In this document: piece after piece, positions 49,332 to 57,048 of the stretch | Numbering within the stretch: the first letter of the stretch is position 1 | Layout of the letters: each line of letters opens with the position of its first letter | NCBI GenBank assembly: GCA_964542425.1 | Contig: CAZIUB010000060.1 | Coordinates: 1 to 64,000, forward strand | DNA length: 64,000 nucleotides | Direction: 5' to 3' | Source: Dongia_A sp964542425 | Lineage (GTDB): Bacteria > Pseudomonadota > Alphaproteobacteria > Dongiales > Dongiaceae | The notes under the pieces: generated by a model | The model's input: the letters and a program-made list of their open reading frames with translations, nothing else | Databases searched by the model: none | What the model was told of the DNA's origin: nothing | Translations under genes and position numbers: made by a program

Positions 49332-50437
49332 GTCGCGCGCGCCTCGAAATCGATCCGGGGATCGACCAGCATGTAGCTGATATCGCCCAGAAGCTGGGTC
49401 AGGAGCCCGATCAGGGTAAATACATAGAGGGTCCCGAACACGATCGGATAATCGCGGTCGAGGACCGCCTCGTAGCCCAGCAAGCCCAGCCCATCCAGCG
49501 AAAAGATGATCTCGATCAACAGCGAGCCGCTGAACAGAATGCCGATGAAGGCGCCGGGAAAACCGGCGATCACGATCAGCATGGCGTTCCTGAACACATG
49601 GCCATAGAGGATACGCTGTTCGCTCAACCCCTTGGCCCGCGCGGTCACCACGTATTGCAAATTGATCTGGTCGAGGAACGAATTCTTGGTGAGGAGCGTG
49701 AGGCTGGCAAAGGTGCCGACCAGCATGGCCGCCAGCGGCAAGGCTAAATGCCAGAAATAATCCAGCGCCTTTTGCCACCAGGGGAAGTCGTCCCAGCCGT
49801 CGGAGGTGAGGCCCCTGATCGGAAACCAGTCCAGATACGAGCCGCCGCCGAAAACCACGATCAGGAAAATGGCGAACAGGAATCCCGGAATGGCGGTGCC
49901 GACGATGATGGCGGCGCTGCTCCAGACGTCGAAGGCCGAGCCGTCGCGCACCGCCTTGACGATGCCCAGGGGAATCGACACCAGGTACATGATGAGGGTG
50001 GTCCACAGGCCGATCGAGATCGAGACCGGGAATTTCTCGATCACCAGATCCACGACCGGCCTTCCCTTGAACCAGCTCTCGCCGAAATCGAATCCAAGAT
50101 AGTCGCCCATCATCTTGAGAAAGCGCTCATGGACCGGCCGGTCGAAGCCATACATGCGCTCGATCTCGCGGACGAATTCCGGATCGAGCCCCCGCGCGCC
50201 GCGATAGATCGATTCGCCCCCGCCGGGCGGCACATTCTCGGTCGCGGCCCTAGTGCCGGAATCGCCCCCGCCGCCAACGATTTGGAGCGTGGAATCGATC
50301 GCGGTGCCTTTGAGGCGCGCGATGGTCTTTTCGACCGGGCCGCCGGGGGCGAATTGAACGATCGCGAAATTCAAGACCATGATCCCGAGCAGGGTCGGGA
50401 TCATCAGCAAGAGACGACGGACGATATAGGCCAGCAT
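49328..50437 (-). CDS. yejB: Peptide ABC transporter permease YejB
   Basis: A 369-residue binding-protein-dependent permease. The first helix starts MLAYIVRRLLLMIPTLLGIM, the typical DppB-like start. A long periplasmic insertion (about 40-115) includes a Gly-rich part. The EAA loop is YVVTARAKGLSEQRILYGHVFRNAML. It forms the membrane pore with YejE. Start lies 29 bp after the yejA stop. Confidence 0.92.
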   Translation of the reverse strand: MLAYIVRRLLLMIPTLLGIMVLNFAIVQFAPGGPVEKTIARLKGTAIDSTLQIVGGGGDSGTRAATENVPPGGGESIYRGARGLDPEFVREIERMYGFDRPVHERFLKMMGDYLGFDFGESWFKGRPVVDLVIEKFPVSISIGLWTTLIMYLVSIPLGIVKAVRDGSAFDVWSSAAIIVGTAIPGFLFAIFLIVVFGGGSYLDWFPIRGLTSDGWDDFPWWQKALDYFWHLALPLAAMLVGTFASLTLLTKNSFLDQINLQYVVTARAKGLSEQRILYGHVFRNAMLIVIAGFPGAFIGILFSGSLLIEIIFSLDGLGLLGYEAVLDRDYPIVFGTLYVFTLIGLLTQLLGDISYMLVDPRIDFEARAT

Positions 50438-50466
50438 GATCTATCCCGGCCCCATCCCCACTCGGC

Positions 50467-52440
50467 CTATTTCCGCCGCCGGCGCAGGTACAGGAAAACG
50501 GCGAGTGCGGCGATGCCGACGACCAGATAAAGGATCGGCGATTGCCCGCGCCCCTTGGGCGCGCCCTCGGCGGCAGGCACCTTTTGGGGCATATCGCTTT
50601 CGCCCGCCGCGGCGGTGGCGCCGGATTTCAGCGCCTGTTCCTTTGCCGGGTCGATCCACCAGGCACTCGTGCCCATGCCGTACACTGGGTCCGGCCGCTT
50701 GGCCGGCTGCCCGAACTTGTTCCAATAGGCGATGCGGAAGGCCGGCAAATGCCAATGCGGCACGACAAGATATTTCCATTGCAGAACGCGATCCAAGGCC
50801 CGGCAGCGGATCACCAGATCGGCGCGCGTCGGTGAATTGACGATGAGGTCGGCCAGTTGGTCGATGGCCGGGTCCTTGACCCCGATCATGTTCCGGCTGC
50901 CCTTGGTATCGGCGGCCGCCGAACTCCAGAACTCGCGCTGTTCGTTGCCGGGTGACAGCGACTGGCCGATCACCTCCAAGATCACGTCGAAATCGAATTC
51001 TTCGACCCGCTTCTGGAACTGCGCATCGTCGACCCGGCGCAACGTGGCGTCGATGCCGATCTTCCCGAGATTCTGTGAATAGGGATCGGCGACGCGCTCG
51101 AAGGCCGGATTATCCAGCAGGATTTCGAATTTGAATTCCGTCCCGTCCTTCACTCGCTTGCCATCCACCACCTTCCAGCCGGCATCCTCCAGGAGCCTCG
51201 CCGCCGCCTCGAGATTGGCCCGGGCATTGCCCGATCCGTCGGTCACCGGGGGCTGGTATTCCGTGGTGAACACTTCCGGCGGTATTTGGTCTCTGAACGG
51301 CTCCAGTATCGCTAGCTCCTCGGGCGAGGGCAGGCCCTCGGCCTCCATCTCCGAATTCTGGAAATACGACCGTGTTCGTGTGTATTGGCCATAGAACAGG
51401 GTCTTGTTCGACCATTCGAAATCGAAGGCCAGGATCAGCGCCCGCCGGACCTTGGCATCGGCGAACAGGGGCTTGCGGATATTGAAGATGAAACCCTGCA
51501 TCCCCGAGGGGTTGCGGTGGGGCACCTTTTCGGTGACGATCTTGCCGTCCCTGACCGCCGGGATGTCGTAGGCGGTGGCCCAGTCCTTGGCCACGTTTTC
51601 CTGACGGTAATCGATGACACCGGATTTGAAGGCCTCGAGCGCCACGGTGGGATCCCGGAAATACTCGACCCGCACTTCGTCGTAATTGTCGGTGCCCTTC
51701 TTGATCGGCAGATTCTCTCCCCAGTAATTCTCCACCCGCCGCATCACATAGGACCGGCCGAGGTCGAACTTGTCGAGCCGATAGGGCCCGCTGCCCAAGG
51801 GCGGCTCGATCAGCACGTCCTCGAATTTTCGCGGCGCCCAGAAATGCTTGGGCAGGATCGTCAGTTGACCGATGATCACCGGCAATTCGCGATTGCCGGC
51901 GGTCGAGAAGCCGAACTTCACGCGCTTCTCGCCGAGTTTTTCGACGGAAGCCACGTCCTTGTAATAGTAGCGGAAGAAGGGGTCTCCCTTCTTGGTCAGG
52001 GCCTCGAATGAAAAGATCACATCGTCGGCGGTGATCGGCTTTCCGTCGTGCCAGCGCGCCTCCGCCCGCAAATCAAAAATGATCCAGGATCTGTCCGGGG
52101 CGACTTCCATGCTTTCGGCGATGAGGCCATATTCGCTAAGGACGTCATCGTCGGTGCTGGTCGTCAGCGTCTCGTAGAGGCCGGGCAAACCGGCGGGCGA
52201 TCCCTTGACGATGAAGCTATTGAAGCTGTCGAAACTGCCGATTGCGCCAAAGGTGACGGTCCCTCCCTTAGGCGCTTGCGCGTTGACGTAATCGAGCTGG
52301 GTGAATCCCGGTCCGTATTTGGGTGCGTCGGCCAGCGTCTGGGCGTGCAGCCTGATCGCTTCCTGGGCAAAAACCGGCGCGGCGCAGAGCGTGAATACGA
52401 GGAGCGCCGGCAGGATTATCGCGCGGGTGCATGCCTTCAT
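50467..52440 (-). CDS. yejA: Periplasmic peptide-binding protein YejA with C-terminal membrane anchor
   Basis: The 657-residue family-5 solute-binding protein has a signal peptide (residues 1-25, AQEAIR after it) and the YejA body, for example LNYVNAQAPKGG-like DYVNAQAPKGGTV and FDSFNSFIVKGSPAGL. The last 24 residues, SPILYLVVGIAALAVFLYL then RRRRK, form a membrane helix with a basic end, absent in the usual YejA (about 600 residues). It is preceded by a low-complexity linker. The binding protein is probably tethered to the inner membrane by this tail; inferred from sequence only. Confidence 0.9.
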   Translation of the reverse strand: MKACTRAIILPALLVFTLCAAPVFAQEAIRLHAQTLADAPKYGPGFTQLDYVNAQAPKGGTVTFGAIGSFDSFNSFIVKGSPAGLPGLYETLTTSTDDDVLSEYGLIAESMEVAPDRSWIIFDLRAEARWHDGKPITADDVIFSFEALTKKGDPFFRYYYKDVASVEKLGEKRVKFGFSTAGNRELPVIIGQLTILPKHFWAPRKFEDVLIEPPLGSGPYRLDKFDLGRSYVMRRVENYWGENLPIKKGTDNYDEVRVEYFRDPTVALEAFKSGVIDYRQENVAKDWATAYDIPAVRDGKIVTEKVPHRNPSGMQGFIFNIRKPLFADAKVRRALILAFDFEWSNKTLFYGQYTRTRSYFQNSEMEAEGLPSPEELAILEPFRDQIPPEVFTTEYQPPVTDGSGNARANLEAAARLLEDAGWKVVDGKRVKDGTEFKFEILLDNPAFERVADPYSQNLGKIGIDATLRRVDDAQFQKRVEEFDFDVILEVIGQSLSPGNEQREFWSSAAADTKGSRNMIGVKDPAIDQLADLIVNSPTRADLVIRCRALDRVLQWKYLVVPHWHLPAFRIAYWNKFGQPAKRPDPVYGMGTSAWWIDPAKEQALKSGATAAAGESDMPQKVPAAEGAPKGRGQSPILYLVVGIAALAVFLYLRRRRK

Positions 52441-52471
52441 GGCTCTAGCTCCAAGGTATCGGCCATCACTC

Positions 52472-52618
52472 TCGTGGTCCGATCCTGTGAGACACGCACC
52501 CTTGCAAGGGTGCGTGTCTCACGGGTGAATCGGCCCACAAATCTAACTTTACTAGTGGTATTCAACTTCCGACAAATGAATCTGCCTTGGGATTCATTTG
52601 TCGGAACCATACCACTAG
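52472..52618 (+). repeat. Family D double-hairpin element (uninterrupted copy)
   Basis: Hairpin 1 contains a perfect 36-bp palindrome (52487-52522; half site GTGAGACACGCACCCTTG) inside GTGGTCCGAT/ATCGGCCCAC arms. Linker: AAATCTAACTTTA. Hairpin 2 begins CTAGTGGTATTC (52552) and ends GGAACCATACCACTAG (52618), with the inner arms TTCCGACAAATGAATC and GATTCATTTGTCGGAA (16 bp perfect). It lies between yejA and hisN, 31 bp upstream of the yejA start codon. It serves as the empty-site reference for the interrupted copy near 54.5 kb. Confidence 0.88.
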
Positions 52619-52651
52619 CCGAGGCGGCCGCGCCGGCAAAAGGCAGGATTT

Positions 52652-53431
52652 CTATAGCAGTTTCAGGGCCTGCTCGTGCAGGCGCGAATCGCCGCTCGCG
52701 ATGACGCGATCGCCCGACCCCATGCGTAAGCCTTGGCCGCGCCAATTTGTGATCCTGCCGCCCGCACCTTCCAGGATCGGGACCAGGCCAAGATAGTCGT
52801 ATTCGATGAGCCCGCATTCGACCACGAGGTCGAGAAACCCGGTCGCCACCATGGCGTATTGGTAGCAATCTCCGCCATAAGTGGTCGAACGGGCGCGGGT
52901 GCTGAGCGTCTCGAAACCGGCGCGCTTCTCGGGCGTGTCGAACATGGCGGGCGAGGTCGTCGAGAGATAGGCCGCCGCGAGATCGGCGCATGGCCTCGCC
53001 CTGACCGCCTCGCCGTTCAGCGTGGTCGGGCGCCCGCCGATCCCAAGCCACCGATCGCCGAGGATTGGCATGTCGATGAGGCCAAGAATCGGCTCGCCTT
53101 GGTGCAGGAGCGCCAGGATGGTGCCGAAAGTCGGCCGCCCGGTGACGAAGGCGCGGGTGCCGTCCAGGGGATCGATGATCCAGACGAATTCGGCATCGGC
53201 GCGCAGGGCGCCGAATTCCTCGCCGAATATGCCGTGCTCGGGAAAGGTGCTCGCGATCAGCGATCGAGCCTCCCGTTCCGCTTCCCGATCGGCTTGGGTA
53301 ACGGGCGATGAATCGGCCTTGACCGCCACGTCCAGCTTGCGCCGGTAATTGCGGCGCAGGATCGGCCGGCAAACGTCGGCGATCCGGCCGGCAAGATCGA
53401 CAAAGGTCCGAAGTTCCCGCTCCGCCACCAT
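52652..53431 (-). CDS. hisN: Histidinol-phosphatase HisN (inositol-monophosphatase family)
   Basis: A 259-residue Mg-dependent phosphatase with GEEFGAL, WIIDPLDGTRAFV and EYDYLGLVPILEGAGG, the IMPase metal motifs. The start VDLAGRIADVCRPILRRNYRR and the TGRPTFGT segment match HisN (histidinol-phosphate phosphatase) of alphaproteobacteria better than SuhB. The role would be the penultimate step of histidine synthesis. It may be co-transcribed with the downstream region only weakly; the cytochrome gene lies upstream by 17 bp. Confidence 0.85.
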   Translation of the reverse strand: MVAERELRTFVDLAGRIADVCRPILRRNYRRKLDVAVKADSSPVTQADREAEREARSLIASTFPEHGIFGEEFGALRADAEFVWIIDPLDGTRAFVTGRPTFGTILALLHQGEPILGLIDMPILGDRWLGIGGRPTTLNGEAVRARPCADLAAAYLSTTSPAMFDTPEKRAGFETLSTRARSTTYGGDCYQYAMVATGFLDLVVECGLIEYDYLGLVPILEGAGGRITNWRGQGLRMGSGDRVIASGDSRLHEQALKLL

Positions 53432-53448
53432 TGTTGGCGATCGGCCAC

Positions 53449-54435
53449 TCAGGGGAGCGGGACCGGGCTGTCGCTCTGGTCGCGGAGCCAGCGCAGGAGC
53501 GCCGCACGCTCCGCCGGCTTCTTCAGGCCGACGAAAGTCATCTTGTTGCCGGGAATCGCGGCCCTTGGATCGGCCAGATAGGAATCCAGTTCCTCGAGTG
53601 TCCAGGTCTTGCCGGCCCCTTTCATGGCGTCGGAATAGGCGTAGCCCTCATGCGTGCCGGCCGGCCGGCCAACGACGTCCCATAGCGCCGGCCCGATCTT
53701 GTTGGCGCCGCCCTTGTCCAGCGAATGGCAAGTCAAGCACTTCTTGGCGACCTTGCCGCCTTGGGCCGGATCGGCCGCGGAAATGAGTGTGATCGCGTTC
53801 TGATCGGACGGTGCCGCCGCTTCCGCGGGCGCGGTTTCCGTGCCGGCCACGGGCGCCGCTGGGATGGGCGCTTCCGCCGCCGCTTGCTGGGCGACCTCGG
53901 CCGCGATCTCGTCGGGTGTGGGCAGCGGTACTTGGCTATCCGCCTTGGTACGCAGCCAGGCAATCAGATTGGCGCGGTCCTCGGCCTTGGGCAGGCCGAC
54001 AAAACTCATTTTGGTTCCGGGCACCGCCGCCCTCGGATTGGAGAGGTATTGGTTCAATTCGGCATAGGTCCAGGTCTTGCCGGAGGATTTCATCGGCTCC
54101 GAATAGGCAAAACCCTCATGGGTCGCGGCCGCGCGCCCGATGATGCCCCACAGCCCCGGCCCGACCTTGTTCTCGCCACCCGATTCGAACACGTGGCAGG
54201 TCAGGCATTTCTTGGCGATTGTTTCGCCCTTGGCGACATCGGCGCCCGCCAAGAGGCCAAGAATCGGCTCGACCACCTTGGACACTGCCGGCGCGGCGGA
54301 GGCGGTCTGGGATTCGCCCTCGCCCCCGCCATGACCGGGGCGATAGATGAAATCGGTGATGATTCCGGCGCTCAAGGTAATCATGCCGCCAACCAGGATC
54401 GCGGCGACGATCTTATTGCCTTCCATGGCGGACAT
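53449..54435 (-). CDS. Tandem-domain dihaem cytochrome c
   Basis: A 328-residue protein with an N-terminal membrane anchor (helix 9-30) and two class-I cytochrome c domains. Domain 1 has C77xxC80H81 with Met ligand M143 (TKMSFVG); domain 2 has C233xxC236H237 with a later Met (NKMTFVG). The linker (170-215) is Ala/Pro-rich. Each domain resembles membrane-bound cytochrome c552/cyt c2-type carriers, which usually exist as single-domain proteins. ATG 54435 follows AAAGGGAACGCAGC. A role in electron transfer to a terminal oxidase is inferred. Confidence 0.88.
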   Translation of the reverse strand: MSAMEGNKIVAAILVGGMITLSAGIITDFIYRPGHGGGEGESQTASAAPAVSKVVEPILGLLAGADVAKGETIAKKCLTCHVFESGGENKVGPGLWGIIGRAAATHEGFAYSEPMKSSGKTWTYAELNQYLSNPRAAVPGTKMSFVGLPKAEDRANLIAWLRTKADSQVPLPTPDEIAAEVAQQAAAEAPIPAAPVAGTETAPAEAAAPSDQNAITLISAADPAQGGKVAKKCLTCHSLDKGGANKIGPALWDVVGRPAGTHEGYAYSDAMKGAGKTWTLEELDSYLADPRAAIPGNKMTFVGLKKPAERAALLRWLRDQSDSPVPLP

Positions 54436-54461
54436 GCTGCGTTCCCTTTGTTCGCGGAGCC

Positions 54462-54726
54462 CTAGTGGTCCGATCCTGTGAGAAAAGTGCCCTTGCAAGG
54501 GTACGTGTCTCACGGGTGAATCGGCCCATAAAACTGACTTTGCTAGTGTTGTGGTTCCAACATTTGATTCCCAATCATCGTGTTGGAACCACAACACATG
54601 CCATTGAATTTGCTAGTGTTCCGGGCCGACATGCCGGGAGCGGAATGTCAGTTACGGAACACTAGTCGTATTCAGCTTCCGACAAATGAATCCGCCTTGG
54701 GATTCATTTGTCGGAACCATACCACT
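54462..54726 (+). repeat. Family D element interrupted by a BC element
   Basis: Left half of D: CTAG (54462-54465) TGGTCCGATCCTGTGAG with a decayed palindrome, through linker AAAACTGACTTTG. At CTAG 54543-54546 the BC element begins. After BC, D resumes at CTAG 54662-54665 with TCGTATTCAGCTTCC and ends GGAACCATACCACT at 54726. Compared with the intact copy at 52472, the D sequence is otherwise collinear. Confidence 0.87.
54543..54665 (+). repeat. BC element inserted in family D
   Basis: Hairpin B (TTGTGGTTCCAACA to TGTTGGAACCACAA), linker ATGCCATTGAATTTG, hairpin C (CTAGTGTTCCGG to ACGGAACACTAG). It is flanked on both sides by CTAG, one more than in the uninterrupted D copy; this is the expected duplication if the element entered at CTAG. 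Confidence 0.88.
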
Positions 54727-54873
54727 CGTACCCGCCGTCGTGAGACTGGCTGTTTCAATGAAATGACCGCGCCGGCACAATCCGGCGGGTACCATCATTT
54801 GGCAACCTGTGGCCCGACTTTCGTCGAAGCATCCAGAGCGATCCATGTAGCACGCGGTTTCGAAAGTTGGAAC
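54727..54873 (-). repeat. Family A repeat next to the D/BC cluster
   Basis: Directly after D: CGTACCCGCCGTCG.. to CCGGCGGGTACC (hairpin 2), then CGACTTTCGTCG to TTTCGAAAGTTGG (hairpin 1). The last hairpin is slightly worn. With the preceding elements it makes about 410 bp of consecutive repeats, most of the 659-bp gap before kdsB. The remaining 220 bp up to the kdsB start hold no gene that I can see. Confidence 0.85.
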
Positions 54874-55094
54874 TCGGCCCATGATCCGGCGCGAACAGCT
54901 CACCCTCCCCCGACCGGCCGGGCGCGCGCCCCGTGGAAATCGGGCGGGAATTTAACCGCTTTGGGACCACCTGTCCAATGCCGAGGGCGGGTGTTATCGC
55001 TTGATTTTTTGGGATTTCCGGGCACCTTGGCGGCGCCAGCGCGGCCGGAATTCGCGGCATTATGTCGCGCCCTGGACCTGGTCCGGAACCCATC

Positions 55095-55859
55095 ATGAGC
55101 AAGCCGTTTTCGCCCATCATTGTCATTCCTACGCGCCTCGGCGCCACTCGGCTGCCCGAGAAACCGCTGGCCGACATCGCCGGTCAACCGATGATCGTCT
55201 GGGTGTGGCGCCGGGCGGTTGAGGCCGATATCGGCCCGGTCGTGGTCGCCGCCGCCGATGTTGCGATCGTGGCCGCCATCGAGGAAGCGGGCGGCCGGGC
55301 CGTCCTGACCGATCCATCGCACCCCACCGGCTCCGACCGCGTCTTCGAAGCGCTCAGCCGGATCGATCCCCTGCGCCGTCACGATGCGATCGTGAACCTG
55401 CAGGGCGATCTGCCGACCATCGATCCGGCGATCATCAGGCGCGTACTCGACCCGCTAGCGGAACAAGCGGTCGATATCGCCACCCTGGCGGCGGAAATCA
55501 CCCGCGAGGTGGAACGCAATGACCCGAACGTGGTGAAGGCGGTGGCCGCGTTCGATCCGGAATCGGGCAAGCGCATCGCTCGCGCGCTCTATTTCAGTCG
55601 CGCGAGCGTCCCCCACAATCCAGGCAAGCTGTTCCATCACATCGGCATCTATGCTTACCGCAGACAGGCACTAGAGCGCTTTGCTATGCTGGCGCCCTCG
55701 ATCCTGGAGCGGCGCGAAAGACTGGAGCAATTGCGGGCACTCGAGGCCGGCATGAGGATCGATGTCGCGCTCGTTGACACCGTTCCGTTGGGTGTCGATA
55801 CTCCGGCCGAACTCGCGCGCGCCCGTGCCCATTTCGCGGCCCGGGAACGAAGCGGGTAA
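55095..55859 (+). CDS. kdsB: 3-deoxy-manno-octulosonate cytidylyltransferase
   Basis: KdsB (254 residues) activates KDO as CMP-KDO for LPS synthesis. The start MSKPFSPIIVIPTRLGATRLPEKPL is diagnostic, followed by VVAAADVAIVAAIEEAGG, PTGSDRVFEAL and VNLQGDLPTIDPAII. ATG 55095 matches family starts; 33 bp of open frame upstream are not conserved. It indicates an organism with KDO-containing LPS. Confidence 0.93.
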   Translation: MSKPFSPIIVIPTRLGATRLPEKPLADIAGQPMIVWVWRRAVEADIGPVVVAAADVAIVAAIEEAGGRAVLTDPSHPTGSDRVFEALSRIDPLRRHDAIVNLQGDLPTIDPAIIRRVLDPLAEQAVDIATLAAEITREVERNDPNVVKAVAAFDPESGKRIARALYFSRASVPHNPGKLFHHIGIYAYRRQALERFAMLAPSILERRERLEQLRALEAGMRIDVALVDTVPLGVDTPAELARARAHFAARERSG

Positions 55860-55864
55860 AGCCC

Positions 55865-55992
55865 TTGTACCCGACGCCGGTGTCCCTGATACGCTGGGAC
55901 CAGCGGCGTCGGGTACAAATCGATTGAATCTGTACTGATTTCGCGGGTTTTGATTCGTTGCATGTGGCTCGCGAACTCGCGAAATTCGGTAC
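55865..55992 (+). repeat. Family F double-hairpin element
   Basis: Hairpin 1: arms TTGTACCCGACGCCG (55865-55879) and CGGCGTCGGGTACAA (55904-55918), perfect over 15 bp, with inner GTCCC/GGGAC. Linker: ATCGATTGAATC. Hairpin 2: GTACTGATTTCGCG (55932-55945) and CGCGAAATTCGGTAC (55978-55992). It begins six bases after the kdsB stop and could act as its transcription barrier; there is no T-tract. Confidence 0.7.
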
Positions 55993-56013
55993 TGGCGCGC
56001 GGAAATCCCAAGA

Positions 56014-56868
56014 GTGTCGAATTTGACCGATCGTATCATCGCCTTCCAAGGCCGGCCGGGCGCCTATTCCGACCTTGCCTGCCGGGCCGCCTTGCCGGAA
56101 TGGACGACGCTTCCCTGCGCCAGCTTCGAGGATGCCTTCGCCGCGGTGCCGGCGGGGAGTGCGCGCCTCGCCATGATCCCGATCGAGAATTCATTGGCCG
56201 GCAGGGTTGCCGACATCCACCATTTGATGCCGGAATCGGGGCTCCATATCGTGGGCGAGCATTTCCAGCGGGTGAATCATTGCCTGCTGGCACCAAAGGG
56301 GGCGTCGCTCGCCGGGTTGAAGACGGTCTCCAGCCATGTCCAGGCGCTCTCGCAATGCCGCAAGGTGATCCGCGAATTGGGCCTGACCGCGATCACCCGG
56401 GCCGATACCGCCGGCTCGGCCGCGGAAATTGCCGAGCGCGGCGACAGAAGTGCCGCTGCCATCGCCTCGTCCTTGGCCGGCGAGATCTATGGCCTGGAGA
56501 TCCTCAAGACCGACATCGAGGACGCCGAGCACAACACCACACGCATGGTGATGATGGCCCGCGATCCGGTCGATCCCGATCCCACGTCCGGGCCGGTCAT
56601 TACCAGCTTCGTGTTCCGCGTCCGCTCGGTGCCGGCGGCCTTGTACAAGGCGCTCGGCGGCTTTGCCACCAACGGTATCAACATCACCAAGCTGGAAAGC
56701 TATATCCTCGACGGCAATTTCACGGTGGCGCAATTCTACGCCGACATCGAGGGCCATCCCGACCAGCGCTCGGTGCGCCTGGCGCTCGAGGAGCTCGGCT
56801 TCTTCTCGCGCGAGGTGCGGATTCTCGGCGTCTATCCGGCCAGCCCCTTCCGCGCCGGCCAGGGATAG
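56014..56868 (+). CDS. pheA: Prephenate dehydratase
   Basis: A 284-residue monofunctional prephenate dehydratase (phenylalanine synthesis). Starts at GTG 56014 and shows the dehydratase strings AFQGRPGAYSDLA, AMIPIENSLAGRVADIH, the TRMVMMA threonine motif and a C-terminal ACT domain (about 190-275) with GINITKLESYILDGNF. The ACT domain binds phenylalanine and causes feedback inhibition in the family. No chorismate mutase domain is fused. The start has no obvious ribosome-binding site. Confidence 0.92.
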   Translation: MSNLTDRIIAFQGRPGAYSDLACRAALPEWTTLPCASFEDAFAAVPAGSARLAMIPIENSLAGRVADIHHLMPESGLHIVGEHFQRVNHCLLAPKGASLAGLKTVSSHVQALSQCRKVIRELGLTAITRADTAGSAAEIAERGDRSAAAIASSLAGEIYGLEILKTDIEDAEHNTTRMVMMARDPVDPDPTSGPVITSFVFRVRSVPAALYKALGGFATNGINITKLESYILDGNFTVAQFYADIEGHPDQRSVRLALEELGFFSREVRILGVYPASPFRAGQG

Positions 56869-56909
56869 TTCGCGGGATCGAGTACTGGATCGAGTTCAGG
56901 CCTCGGGCC

Positions 56910-56989
56910 AGTACCCACCGTCGTTGCTGGCTGATTCGAGCTAAGTGGCCCCGGAAGTCGCACGCCGGCACGCCGGCGGGTACTATCAT
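56910..56989 (-). repeat. Truncated family A repeat (hairpin 2 only)
   Basis: Hairpin 2 only: AGTACCCACCGTCG to CGCCGGCGGGTACT. The linker ATCAT then runs into a B element at CTAG 56990, so the hairpin 1 part is missing. It may have been replaced by insertion of B or deleted. Confidence 0.75.
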
Positions 56990-57048
56990 CTAGTGTTGTG
57001 GTTCCAATGGGAATGACTGGGAATCAAACGTTGGAACCACATCACTAG
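56990..57048 (-). repeat. Single B hairpin flanked by CTAG
   Basis: A solo B unit in reverse orientation relative to the others: CTAG (56990-56993) TGTTGTGGTTCCAA, loop, TTGGAACCACATCA, then CTAG (57045-57048). No C partner is present, so B can exist alone between two CTAG sites. The second CTAG gives the TAG stop of the patatin reading frame on the minus strand. Confidence 0.8.
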
